DNA from: Rhynchopus euleeides | Lineage: Eukaryota; Euglenozoa; Diplonemea; Diplonemida; Diplonemidae | Length of the DNA: 64,000 nt | Reading direction: 5' to 3' | Assembly (NCBI GenBank): GCA_963210315.1 | Contig: OY723244.1 | Location: 1,736,001 to 1,800,000 of the forward strand | In this document: in pieces, positions 46,758 through 56,746 of the stretch | Numbering within the stretch: the first letter of the stretch is position 1 | Layout of the letters: each line of letters opens with the position of its first letter | Notes under the pieces: model-generated | Databases searched by the model: none | Told to the model about the DNA's origin: nothing | The model's input: only the letters and a program-made list of their open reading frames with translations | Made by a program: the position numbers and the translations under genes

Positions 46758-49460
46758 CTGGCCTTGAGGCCGGTCCCTCCACCTCCCGCACCGATGCAGC
46801 GGGAAGCAACAGAACCCCCCCTGACAACAACTCAGCGAGAGAAGATTTTAAGATCGGCAAGGCAGACACTGGCGGACTGCCTCTCGGAGTCATATTGGCG
46901 CAGCATCAGGAGCTGTTACAGACGGTACCGAAGGTTCAAGGAAAACTGGGAAAAGGGGAGGGGGCGGATCTCCCACGACATGGCAATCATCCTCTGGACG
47001 GCAAAACTCCGATGCATCGACTCGAGGACACGGAGCACAGCGCTGCAGTACACGGTCAACATCGGAGCGGCACTGAAGCGGTACGAGGGGGTGCAGCTCG
47101 GGGAGAGCCAGGAACTCATGGATTACAGAAGGGGACTCAAGAAACAGGGTGCTCTGCGGGCCCAGCAGCAGAAGCCCCCTGCGACGGCCCCGGAGGTGGA
47201 AGACATCATCGAAGCGGAGAGGCGGAGTTTAGTACAGCTGGCCATCTCAATCTGCTGGGCGGGGGCGGCGCGTCTGGCAGACGTGCGGGGTTTGTTGGCG
47301 AAGGAGGTGCGTATCCGGGCGGACGGGGTGGTGGCGGTGCAGTGGTGCAACACAAAGGGGGACCCATGGAAGCTCGGTCGTTTCACGGGTCTGGAGCTGC
47401 CACCAAAACAGCTCGGACGTCTCCGCCGCCTCCTGTCATCCACAACGAGCCCCCTGCAGTGCCTTTTCGAGGGGGTGTCTTACCACAAGGTGGCGAGGGC
47501 GGTGAAACGCATCAACCCTGCTCTGACCCCACATTCACTACGTCGGGGAGCGATACATCATTTGGCCCTGCAGGGGACGCCGTTGGACGACATCCAAACA
47601 CTGAGCAGACACGCAACAAAGGAGGCCATGTTGAGGTACTGCCCGACAGCGGCGCTGGAGCAGGTGTCACGCACGGCAGCCACGTCCCGAAAAATGCGCG
47701 GAACGGGGACACAGTGACCAATCACCTTCTGCGGGCAAAGATCCCCTCGCTGTCCTGGCTACCTAGAACGCGAAAGTACGTGAGGGACGGCAGCATTCCA
47801 CCAGAGGGGTCACAGGAGCAGGTCGATGCCTCGGGTCTGCATGACGACACGTTTGGGCCTGGCCTGGACACGCTGTACGACGACTGCTTCGCAGTGAGGG
47901 TATCATCTCGGAGGGCGCGGCCCCCCGCCACTAGATCCACACCGGCGCCGGGCACGGACTACATCGCGCCGATCTGCAGCAGTTTCTTGAACCTCGACAG
48001 GCTGCGGGAGCTGGACACCACAGGGGAGCTTGACGGCGTCCTCGACATGATCACGGACCCCGCGGCATTCTACTCGAAGTTCATCCCGGGTGCCATCAAG
48101 CGGATTAAATCACAGCCCGACGCGTGCGACAAAGTCTCAAGACATCTGCGGACACACCTCAGCGCTTTGATCGGTTTCGAAGTCCTCGAGACCGCCCCGC
48201 AGAGTTTGGTGCTGCACGCATTCACAGTGCCAAAGAAGTCGGGGGGTTTGCGTTTCGTGCTGGATGGAAGACCACTCAACGCCCTCATGACGCACCCATT
48301 CGACATGCGCCTCCCTCCGATCACCGACGTGATAGATCAAATTACATCGCACAGCTGGGCAGCACTGGCTGATGGGAAGAGCTGGTTCTACCAGTTTCCC
48401 GTGCACCCGGAAATCCGCGAATACTTCGGGGTGAACGTGGGTGACCGTCGAGGGGATTATGTCCGCACACGTCTGAAAGCGTTGTGCATGGGGTGGTCAT
48501 TCGCACCCTGCATCGCGCACCGCTCCGCCCGGGTCCTCCTGCCACAGGAAGAGGGGGCCACGTGGGTGGATAACTTCATTGTGTTGGGGGGGGTCGGAGG
48601 AAGGAGTACAGAGTTCGTTTGACGCTTTCCTCCACCGGTGCGCCGAGACCAACGCTGTGATGAACCTCGATGACCCAGACTACGGGCACCCGGTGCAGCG
48701 ATTCACCTCGTTCGGGATCGCGTTCGATCTGAGAAACCACCGCTACAGATCAGACGAATCATGGCTGGAGAAGTTCCTGTCGGGGACAGAGTTGAGGGCA
48801 GTTGTCGGGGGGAAGCCCGCTACACCAAGAGAGATCTTCAAAGTCGTGGGGGGTTTGGTGTGGCATGCCTACACGACGAAGGCCCACCTGTGTTTCCTCC
48901 CGTCAACCCTGACTTTCATGAAGGACATTGCAGCTGCCTCAGTCGATGACCGGGGCGCGTGGGATCGCCAGGTGGCGGTCCGACCCTCAGTGCGAGCCGA
49001 GATCAAGATGCGTACTCACCGCATGCGGGCCAACTTTTGGGTACTTCGACCGCCGACGGACGCAGTAACAGTGTGGTCTGACGCGTCATCGACGCGCTGG
49101 GGGGTTCTCATCGACACAGCCGCTCCGCTCGTGGCATACGAAGATTTCCAGGGGCCGAGTTCCGGGCACCACATATACCTGAAGGAGGCACACGCGGCGC
49201 GCCAGGCAGTACGCCTTACCGCCCTACACTATACGAACAAGCGGGTACGTCTGATGGTCGACAACCTACCCCTCGTGCACTCAATACAGCGGGGGCATTC
49301 GTCATCGTTCGTGGCAAACGGAATACTTGCGGATCTCTTCACGGTTGCACAGGGCGCTGAGCTCTGCATCGAATGCATGTGGGTCCCAACTGATGAGCAG
49401 AAAGCAGATCAGTACACCCGGGGGTCGTCATCAGAGCACTACGTCCGCATTCCGCCCTAG
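46754..49460 (+). pseudogene. family III RT-RNase H ORF, one frameshift
   Basis: Open from about 46754 across YR to about 48598, then shifted at a G8 run (GTTGGGGGGGGTCGG) and open from about 48600 to 49460. Motif A LADGKSWFYQFPV, motif B LCMGWSFAPCIAHRSARVLL, motif C ATWVDNFIVLG. Connection FGIAFDLRNHRYRSDESW. RNase H Asp in VWSDASSTRWG, Glu in YLKEAHAA, Asp in LMVDNLPLVH, then VPTDEQKADQYTRG. Apart from the G-run shift all domains are intact, so a base-call error would restore a full enzyme. Motif C again reads W-x-D-N. Confidence 0.85.
46764..47717 (+). CDS. family III tyrosine recombinase
   Basis: 317 residues, ATG at 46764 just after the gag stop (46755-46757). Core-binding helices (QTLADCLSESYWRSIRSCYRRY) are followed by the catalytic domain: Arg in AGAARLADVRGL, H-x-x-R in TPHSLRRGAIHH, His in LSRHATKEAML, Tyr in RYCPTAALEQ. 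The frame is unbroken with all active-site residues, so this is the best-preserved YR gene of the window along with 14816-15658. It is overlapped over its whole length by the RT frame that starts at about 46754. Confidence 0.88.
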   Translation: MRPVPPPPAPMQREATEPPLTTTQREKILRSARQTLADCLSESYWRSIRSCYRRYRRFKENWEKGRGRISHDMAIILWTAKLRCIDSRTRSTALQYTVNIGAALKRYEGVQLGESQELMDYRRGLKKQGALRAQQQKPPATAPEVEDIIEAERRSLVQLAISICWAGAARLADVRGLLAKEVRIRADGVVAVQWCNTKGDPWKLGRFTGLELPPKQLGRLRRLLSSTTSPLQCLFEGVSYHKVARAVKRINPALTPHSLRRGAIHHLALQGTPLDDIQTLSRHATKEAMLRYCPTAALEQVSRTAATSRKMRGTGTQ

Positions 49461-49585
49461 ACTCCACCGGCCATCTAACAAAACGCGTGGCGTCCCTTGG
49501 CCCAAGGGCCCTCAGGGTCCTAGGTGGAAGCGATCAATGCAAAAATCATCTGAAAGGAAGACTCGAGAGACTGCTGCTGTATTTT

Positions 49586-49981
49586 GGTAAAACACACCCC
49601 GTGTGGTAGAGAAAATACGGCAAGAGTCTCGGTGGGTCGGAAGAGCAGATGGTTCCCGCAACAGCTCCCGGGGAGCGGCGGGTATTTCGCATAGGATGCC
49701 GGATGTGTGAACACGTTTGTGCGGTTTGCCCTGTGTTGTGTGAACATATGTGTATGTGTGTGTGTATGCTCCACCCAACCCGACACATTTTCTGTACTTC
49801 AGACAGGTAAGGTCACTCGACACGCGGGGGGGGGGGTTTTTTGTTGTGTGTTTTTTCTGCCAGCCGACATCACTAGCGCCAGCGAGAAAAAAAAAACGCG
49901 TGACGAGTGACGGGTTGAGGTGGAAGCGATCAATGCAAAAATCATCTGAAAGGAAGACTCGAGAGACTGCTGCTGTATTTT
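49586..49981 (+). mobile_element. family III terminal-only copy, tandem to the full element
   Basis: 5' terminal segment (49586-49890, near-identical to 44968-45270), a short linker, then the 3' segment (from GTGGAAGCGATCAATGCA at about 49919) ending ...TGTATTTT. It starts exactly at the 3' end of the full element, in the same orientation. Confidence 0.85.
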
Positions 49982-50620
49982 ACAACAAATTCACAGAGGA
50001 GGCGGCAGAGGCACATATTTTTTCTTCCAACAAGGTACTTGTCAGGCGGAAATGCAGCGATAGGGGAAGTGCTAGGTGCTTGCCGTCACACACAGTCTTA
50101 TGCGCCTGCCAATCACACACCAACACTTCCGCAGGCAAAATTTTCTGTGTGTGTCGTGCGATCAACGAAAAACTTTTTCTCGTTTACCTTTCGTATTTCT
50201 TCACGAATGATCCTGCACGACTCCAGCTATATTTTTGAAGGAATTCTTGGCGGTGGCAGCGGTGGCAGCGGCAGTCTGGATACGGCAGTACGCGCCGGGA
50301 CACCAAGTGAACCTGAAGGTTGACAACTCGTCTGTGGTAGCAAGTGTGAAAGCCACGCACAGCAGAAACGGAAAAGCCAACAGGATGCTGGCGTTTATTT
50401 TGAGGGTGGTGAAGAGTGTGGGTGCACGTGTGGAAATCTCCTGGGTGGAGACGGGGCGGCAGCTGGCGGATGGGTTCACCAGGGGCGACGTGGCCCCAAT
50501 GATTGGGTCCGGGACAGTTCTACAGGATCCGGGGGTGCACGTGACACCCGATGTCGGGAGCTTTTTTCGTGCTGCAAGTGTTCGAGTCTCCCATGAGAAA
50601 AAGGAAGAAGGAATCCGAAA
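49982..50620 (+). pseudogene. family IV RNase H, C-terminal part
   Basis: Continues 44965 after removal of family III: YNKFTEEAAEAHIFSSNK. About 200 extra bases follow (about 50032-50235). Then comes KEFLAVAAVAAAVWIRQYAPG (Glu region), NLKVDNSSVV (Asp) and ISWVETGRQLADGFTRGD (final Asp). The extra bases begin GTACTTGT and may be a small insertion. The tail is charged (SHEKKEEGIRKKESEG). Confidence 0.75.
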
Positions 50621-50639
50621 AAAGGAATCGGAGGGCAGC

Positions 50640-50785
50640 GTAGGTTCCCGATACGGCCGGGTTCTACAGGTACACACGGAAAATCAGGGTGACAAGGTGG
50701 GTTCCCGGTTCGGCCGGGTTCCACAGGTCAACAAGGGTGTTGGTAGGTTCCCGGAACGGCCGGGTTCTACAGGACAACAAGTATA
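50640..50785 (+). repeat. short tandem repeat with GGTTCCCG..CGGCCGGGTT core
   Basis: Three units starting at about 50644, 50701 and 50747 containing CGGCCGGGTTCYACAGG. This is the boundary between family IV remains and the WD40 spacer. Confidence 0.8.
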
Positions 50786-50806
50786 CAGTGGAGTAAGAGG
50801 TGATAC

Positions 50807-51306
50807 CGCCTTGCATTCTTTCCTCTGCAGAACACACTCTCTGACCCGTGCTCTGTCTGGGGGCAAGTGTGCGATTGCATCTGAGATGAGAAGAGAGGGC
50901 AAAAAGGATTGACAGCAGTGCTCTCTCTGCAGACTGCCCCACACCCCCTCCCTCACGAAGCCCCCCCAACCTTGCACAGCCCCGCCCATCCCCACCCATA
51001 TCTGTGCCCTTCTCTGTTTCCCGGATGCTGTAAGCGTGCCCGCAGTGCTGGGGAGGGAGGGGTGCGAAGGGTGTGTGGGGTTCAGACTGCACTCAGCAGG
51101 GCCACATCTGCAGACACGAGGAGGTGGGGGTCAGGGGGAGGGGGGCACTGTGTCGTGTTGTCCAACATGCAGAGGGTTCCTTGCCCCACATCCCCACACT
51201 CCCCAGCGCCCCACACTGCACACACCCCACACTCTCCATACGCTGTGACGCAGGGTAACGGGTCTCAGAGGAACGTGAAAGCAGAATCAGAACAACCCAT
51301 AGAACC
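50807..51306. repeat. spacer repeat unit, copy 3
   Basis: Close copy of 4244-4838 located 44 kb away, again directly before a WD40 start. It lacks the first ~75 bp and a few bases near the end. Confidence 0.85.
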
Positions 51307-51959
51307 ATGGATGTGACTGTGCGGCATGCTGAGACCGGAGACAGCTGTGTCGTCGGTGTTGCGGAAGGCGGGACCGTGGTCGGGCTGAAGGCGGATGCGC
51401 TCAACGAGATGTTCCCGGATTCTATCAACGCAGACCGTGAGGCTGCATGCGTGGCAGCACACATCGAAGGGTGTGAGGAGGAGCTGGACGACGCACAGCT
51501 CGTTGCCGACACGGGTCTGGAGGACGGGGGTGCTGTCAAGCTCGTCCCACGCTGGCCCAACGTCAAGGTTCCTGCGGTCTACTCATCGACGCATGGCAAC
51601 TCAATATGCCACGTCGCACTGTCGAGGTGTGGGAGTCTGTGTGATGTGGGTTACTACCACAGAGGACACGTGGCTGTGTCTGACACCAGCACCGCCGCTG
51701 TGGTGGGCCACTTATCACATGGCACCAGAACTATTCTTGGCACTGCGTTCTCCGTCTGTGGGACGTGGTTGGCGACGTGCTCTGAGGACGGGACCATCTG
51801 CGTGTGGCTGATATCAACGTGGAAGGAAGTGTGCAGTGCAATGGAACACCACAACGCCGCCGTGCGGGGTGTCGCGTGGACACACTGCGGTCGTCTGGTC
51901 TCCGGAGACGACCGCGGCAAACTGCGTGTATGGGACTTGAAGGGCACACCGAGCGCCAC

Positions 51960-51984
51960 AGTGCTGGAGGGTCACAGCATGGCT
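51960..51984 (+). repeat. 25-bp target-site duplication of PLE copy B, left
   Basis: Identical to 56722-56746. It begins AGTGCTGGAGGGTCACAGCA and ends TGGCT. The ATGGCT part is specific to gene 7 (gene 4 has AAGGCT), so this copy inserted here independently. Confidence 0.95.
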
Positions 51985-54900
51985 TTGTTTCCCGTATTTG
52001 TATGGGTCTCTGAAGATCCATAAGCCGGTGGAAAAAGGCCCTACGCTGAGGGGAATTGCTGGTTTAAGTGGAGATAACAGAGATGAGACGGAAGGGGAGA
52101 AAATGGAGAGAAAAAAGAAACAGAAAGAGAGTAAGGTGAATCAGCCAACTGTGGGTATTGCAACAGGCATACACACAGAATTGTCAGGGCTGCTAAAGAT
52201 GGTCATCCGCACGTTGAGTGATGAGGATGAAACACACAGGAGGAAATGTGGTGTCAAACGGTTTTTTGTTGTGGAGAGTTACGATGAGGTGGCGAAGTAC
52301 ATGAAAATGAACTACGACACCGTAAAAAAAGCCACGCCAAAAACAAAAGACTTTACCTCTATGTACACGTCTTTGGATCAAGAGGCGGTAATTGAGGGTG
52401 TCTCCTGGTGTGTGGAACAGGCGTTTGCGGCGAAGGGTGGCAGGTTTTTGGCGCGAGAGACGAAGGCCAAAAAAAGAAAGAAAAAGGCCTTCCGCTGGAA
52501 GGAAGGGCGGGGGGATGATAGAACACTTGCGTACAACAGTGATGAAGTCAAAGAGTTAGTGAGACTAGCTGTGACCAACAGCTTCATCAAAAATGGCGAG
52601 TTCGTCCTCCACCAGAAGAAGGGCATCCCGACCGGTGGAAATGCCAGCCCGGACCTGGCAAACCTTTTTTGCGCAAGTAAGGAAATGCGCTATATCGATA
52701 AGCTCCCCATTAAAAAGCAAAAGGAGTATAATGGGTTCTTCAGATTTATTGATGACGTTTTTACCCTTGGAGCGGACATCCCTGACAAGGTCTACGGGAT
52801 GACCTCTGAGGACACAACAAGGCAGAAAGACGATTGTGTGTTTCTGGGGGGTAGGAACCGTTGGCAGAGATACGCCGATGACCCCGAAGACACGAAGACA
52901 CGTGTCCGTATGTCAGTATTCAATAAAGAGAGTGACTGGGTAACCTATACACCCAATAAATATACTTGTCGAACAAGTGCAGCACCAGAAAGCCAAGGAA
53001 GGGGTATTTTGGTGTCACAGTTGATACGGTCTGCGGGTATGTGCAACAACCTGGATGATTTCAAGGTTGAAGCAGAGCTGATTTTGCGGCGCCTCCTCGG
53101 ACGGGGATGGAAGCCGTACGAATTGCCTAGTGCTTGGTACAGAACTACACGAAGGTTGTTTTGTGTGGCTCCATCTGCAATGGCAAAAATGGAGCGCCTG
53201 TTTGATACTGCTGTGGACAGACACTATCGCAAACACCCTCTCCCCAAGCTACGGGAGTATGTGTGGGCAAAACCAACCCGAGACATGCCATTGAGAGGAA
53301 AGTGTGTGGATATCAGCCCTTCGGACACCCACACAGACCCCGCACCGCAAGGGGCGGATGTGAAGCCTACTGGAAGTGCGAACCAACGCAAGAGTGAAAG
53401 TGATTCTTTTGTCCCTCTCTTCTCTACCTCCTCCCCTTCCGTACCGTTGTCTTCCTCTTCCTCTTCCTCCTCTCCTCCCCTCTCTCCACCCGTCCCCTCA
53501 CAACAGCCTCCAGTTTTGGGGAAGAGCACGATAAGTATGAAGGTACTGCACAGCAATACGTTGTCGTGGGGTGTTGTCAATGAGGGAAATACTTGCTACC
53601 TGGGAGCACTGTACCAGATGCTCGCACACTCGGTACTTCCAGCTACCCTAGGCAGTGCATGCAAGTTTGTTTCAAACGGACTCGGCCTAACCCCCATACT
53701 CATGGGATTGTACTCCATGTACACCAGGAGTCGCACAGATCATTCAGTGTCCGTGTTGCAAACAGCCATCCACAGTATGTTCCAGACAAGGGAGCAGCAT
53801 TGCGCGGATGAAGCGTATTGTCTGGGGGTTGTCCCAACACTGGAAGCAGAATGGAGAATGCTGAATGAACACCTCAGGACGATGGACCAACCGACAGTAC
53901 AGTCATGGATCCCTGAAGTGAGGACATTCACAAGCATGGCATGCCAAAATTGCAAGAAGGTCACGGGGAGGGAGGAACAGTTGTCCCTACTGTCAGTCCC
54001 ACTCAACAACCCCGGGAAAACAGGTGTGACTTTGGCCGACAGAATTTGCGAAAGCCTGATGCCTGAAGAAGTGCTTAATTACGAGTGCGAAATGTGTGCC
54101 CCAAACAAACAACGGGCGACAAAGTCGGTGCAAATCACATCTCTCCCGACACACTTGTTTATACGACTCTGGCGCTTCAAAACACTCAGAGTTGGCAACG
54201 GTGTCATGTATGAGCGCAAGACTCGAGCGATCAACATTGACACGGACTTGCTGATGTCGAGTGGAAATAACGGAGGGAAGCCTTCCTTTACAAGGTACCG
54301 CCTCACGGGTGCAGTCCTGCACAGAGGAAATACCCCGCACGGAGGCCATTACCGTTTTATCAGCTGTGGCACGGATGCCATGGCCTTGTTTGACGACAAC
54401 ACCGTGACTGTGGCCAACACAGCTGAGGAAATGGATGCCTTCAGGGGTTTCCTTGAGAAGGAGTCGACCATCCTCGTGTATTGTGATAAGGATGCCCCTC
54501 AGGAGGAGAAGGTTAGCATGCCCAACTCGCCAGAAGTATATGTATCTCCCACACAACAACCTGGGCTCACGGGAAACACGGAAGACATAATGCAAAAGCT
54601 GCAGGATGCCACCGTCCCCAAGAGTGCCATTGTTTTGAATGAACCACAGGAACCACCCCAGCAGCGCGGGGAGGAATACCTGACTTTGGAACGCAGGACT
54701 TTGGAAATGGAGGAAAGTGCAGAGCGGGCGCATGCTGTGGAAGAAGAAGCCCTAGCACGTTTTGCTTTGTGTAGTGAAATCACGGAAGTCCTTGATAGGT
54801 ATCGGACCGAGGAGCAAACGAAGACGCTCGTCAGTCTATGCCGGAAGGAACTCCAAGAGGCGATAGAGGTGCGAGAGGCAGAGCAAAAAAGAGCAGCAGA

Positions 54901-56721
54901 GGATCATGAGAGGTCAGTCGTGGAGAAGGAGAAAGCTTTGGCAAAGGCAGAGAGTGAGATAAAGAGGGTGAATGAGGAGAAGGAAAAGGTGGCGAACGAG
55001 GCACAGGCCAAAGCGGACCGTTTGAATCAACAACGACAGGAGATGGCCGTGTTAAAGGGACAGCTCCATAAGCAAGACTCTGCGTTGGCTTTTATGAAAG
55101 AGCTTGGTGTTGAAAGAGAGGCGGAGGTAGAAGCGTTGAGGGCACAGGCGACCCACGAAAAAGCGGTCCTCACCCAGGAACTGCAACGTGTGGAGTCCAA
55201 GGCCCGCAGCTACTCGTCTCAGGGAGAATCCCAACAGCGCTTACTTGAACAGACAGAGAATGCTTTGAAAGGTACACAGCAAGATAAGATGCTTTTGGAA
55301 TTTCACGTGTCGGCGAGCATGCAAAATGAGAAGGCACTCCGTGACCAACTGGGGATGCAGGAGCAACATATGCAGATCCAGGAGGGCCTACACGAACAAC
55401 AGAATCAGGATAAGGCCATGTTGGTTAAGCAGGTGCAGCACCAGCTGCGCCAAGGCATGACCATGGCGAAAGAAATGGCGCGGCAGAAGGATTTCATCGT
55501 GCAACAAAACAACTTGGTATTGTCCCTGCAGTCAGCGTTGGAGGTGTCTGAGAACAAGCAGCTGCAAATACAGTCGCAGGACGCCCCAGCACGGGTGCAA
55601 GGGACGGACCAACCCCGTTTGTTGCAACCGAAGCCTGAGCAAGGGCAATTAGTTGTTCATACGGCCCAGAAGAAGAGGGACCGAGACGAAGTGAGTGGCA
55701 GTGACGAAACGAGTGAAGAGTCGAAGGACCTGTTTGAAAGCCAACCGCAACTTGATACAGTGGCTGCGACTTCTTCAGCCCTTGTAGTCATTCTCCCGGA
55801 GGATCGGGTGACGCCAAAGCCCAAGGGGCCGCAATCAAAGAGGCAGCGTGCAGAACCTGCCTCGGTAGTGAGCGGCTCTCAGATACAGGCGTCAGCCACG
55901 GAACCTGCTGTGGAACTTCCCTTGTTGTTGGGTGCCCCTCCGGCACAGATATCGCCCTCGGTGCCTGCCTCCCCTGATATTTTTCTGTCTCAGACGGGTG
56001 GTGAAGGGGTGGATGGTGAGCGGGAGACGGGGCCACCAGGGAAATCAGAGACGGACAGAACGGAGGTCTCACAATCGCAGTCAGGGGAGCCTGGTAATGG
56101 AACAGAACCAGAGCCTGACGGAACCACTTGACTATATGCCAAGTGAGTGCCGCGTGGGGTGAGCTACGACCACGTGATGATGAAGGCTTGAACAAGAGAT
56201 GAAGCGTTTAGTGTATACGAATGTGTGAGGTGAGTGTGTATGCTGACGGACGTGACGGAACGTGATGAATATTTTGTTTTCTAAAACGAATTTCCCCCTC
56301 CCCCCGGAACCTGAGAATGTGACCGCCTACCCAATGGTGTTTACACAAAGGAGTTCAGCGTGTTAAACCCCATTCTCTGTTCCCAAGGCAGAGCGGCGAT
56401 GTGTACCCAGAGTGTACGTACGTGCACATGGCTCTGCAGATACGCTGAGTGGTGAGGGGCATGCCTGTTTTCCCTTTTGTTTCCATTATCTTGTCTTCAG
56501 AACGAACACACGAATGAAACAAAAACCATAACAGAACGCCCCCACCCCTGATGTATGTTTTTTCTCAACCATTTCCCCCCCCCCCCCCTCCCCCAACCCC
56601 CGTTTTTGCTATGTCTTTTGATATGGTTCTTTCCCCCCTTTCCCCCCCCCCCCCCCCCACCCGACAAGCGAATCAGCAGTGTGTATCTGTACACAGAAAT
56701 AAACCAATAACATGACAGTAG
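51985..56721 (+). mobile_element. PLE copy B, longest RT-USP retroelement
   Basis: 4737 bp between 25-bp duplications. The 5' end starts inside the RT fingers, so it too is 5'-truncated. One long ORF (to 56131) is followed by about 590 bp of 3' UTR with poly-C tracts and the end ACATGACAGTAG. No GIY-YIG endonuclease, LTR or poly-A is present. The first poly-C tract of copies A and C is almost absent here. Confidence 0.92.
51998..56131 (+). CDS. Penelope-like reverse transcriptase fused to ubiquitin-specific protease and coiled coil
   Basis: About 1378 residues; the frame is open back to the element edge and the true N-terminus is missing. RT: YGSLKIHKP (PLE-type LPKIHK motif, residues 2-10), FTSMYTSL (motif A, ~118-125), KKGIPTGGNASPDLANLF (motif B, ~206-223), FFRFIDDVFTL (motif C, ~247-257), then a PLE-type thumb (LVSQLIRSAGMCNNLDDF, LGRGW). 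USP: WGVVNEGNTCYL (catalytic Cys ~531), CQNC and CEMC zinc pairs, PHGGHYRF (His ~783) and FDDNTV. A coiled coil spans ~880-1160 and a Pro/Glu/Ser tail follows. PLEs normally carry a GIY-YIG endonuclease, if any, after the RT; here a deubiquitinase occupies that position. Both enzymatic centres look intact. Confidence 0.88.
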   Translation: MYGSLKIHKPVEKGPTLRGIAGLSGDNRDETEGEKMERKKKQKESKVNQPTVGIATGIHTELSGLLKMVIRTLSDEDETHRRKCGVKRFFVVESYDEVAKYMKMNYDTVKKATPKTKDFTSMYTSLDQEAVIEGVSWCVEQAFAAKGGRFLARETKAKKRKKKAFRWKEGRGDDRTLAYNSDEVKELVRLAVTNSFIKNGEFVLHQKKGIPTGGNASPDLANLFCASKEMRYIDKLPIKKQKEYNGFFRFIDDVFTLGADIPDKVYGMTSEDTTRQKDDCVFLGGRNRWQRYADDPEDTKTRVRMSVFNKESDWVTYTPNKYTCRTSAAPESQGRGILVSQLIRSAGMCNNLDDFKVEAELILRRLLGRGWKPYELPSAWYRTTRRLFCVAPSAMAKMERLFDTAVDRHYRKHPLPKLREYVWAKPTRDMPLRGKCVDISPSDTHTDPAPQGADVKPTGSANQRKSESDSFVPLFSTSSPSVPLSSSSSSSSPPLSPPVPSQQPPVLGKSTISMKVLHSNTLSWGVVNEGNTCYLGALYQMLAHSVLPATLGSACKFVSNGLGLTPILMGLYSMYTRSRTDHSVSVLQTAIHSMFQTREQHCADEAYCLGVVPTLEAEWRMLNEHLRTMDQPTVQSWIPEVRTFTSMACQNCKKVTGREEQLSLLSVPLNNPGKTGVTLADRICESLMPEEVLNYECEMCAPNKQRATKSVQITSLPTHLFIRLWRFKTLRVGNGVMYERKTRAINIDTDLLMSSGNNGGKPSFTRYRLTGAVLHRGNTPHGGHYRFISCGTDAMALFDDNTVTVANTAEEMDAFRGFLEKESTILVYCDKDAPQEEKVSMPNSPEVYVSPTQQPGLTGNTEDIMQKLQDATVPKSAIVLNEPQEPPQQRGEEYLTLERRTLEMEESAERAHAVEEEALARFALCSEITEVLDRYRTEEQTKTLVSLCRKELQEAIEVREAEQKRAAEDHERSVVEKEKALAKAESEIKRVNEEKEKVANEAQAKADRLNQQRQEMAVLKGQLHKQDSALAFMKELGVEREAEVEALRAQATHEKAVLTQELQRVESKARSYSSQGESQQRLLEQTENALKGTQQDKMLLEFHVSASMQNEKALRDQLGMQEQHMQIQEGLHEQQNQDKAMLVKQVQHQLRQGMTMAKEMARQKDFIVQQNNLVLSLQSALEVSENKQLQIQSQDAPARVQGTDQPRLLQPKPEQGQLVVHTAQKKRDRDEVSGSDETSEESKDLFESQPQLDTVAATSSALVVILPEDRVTPKPKGPQSKRQRAEPASVVSGSQIQASATEPAVELPLLLGAPPAQISPSVPASPDIFLSQTGGEGVDGERETGPPGKSETDRTEVSQSQSGEPGNGTEPEPDGTT

Positions 56722-56746
56722 AGTGCTGGAGGGTCACAGCATGGCT
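56722..56746 (+). repeat. 25-bp target-site duplication of PLE copy B, right
   Basis: Exact second copy of 51960-51984, immediately after ACATGACAGTAG. Confidence 0.95.

Larger units (their letters stand above)
44968..49585 (+). mobile_element. YR retroelement family III
   Basis: Inserted in family IV RNase H. 5' terminal segment 44968-45270 (GGTAAAACACACCCCGTGTG...), AAAAAT tract, 53/54-bp tandem array, shortened gag, YR, RT-RNase H. The 3' segment contains GTGGAAGCGATCAATGCA and ends ...GCTGTATTTT. Order and ORF overlap are as in family II, but nucleotide similarity is low. Gag has lost its middle and RT has one frameshift in a G run. Confidence 0.85.
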
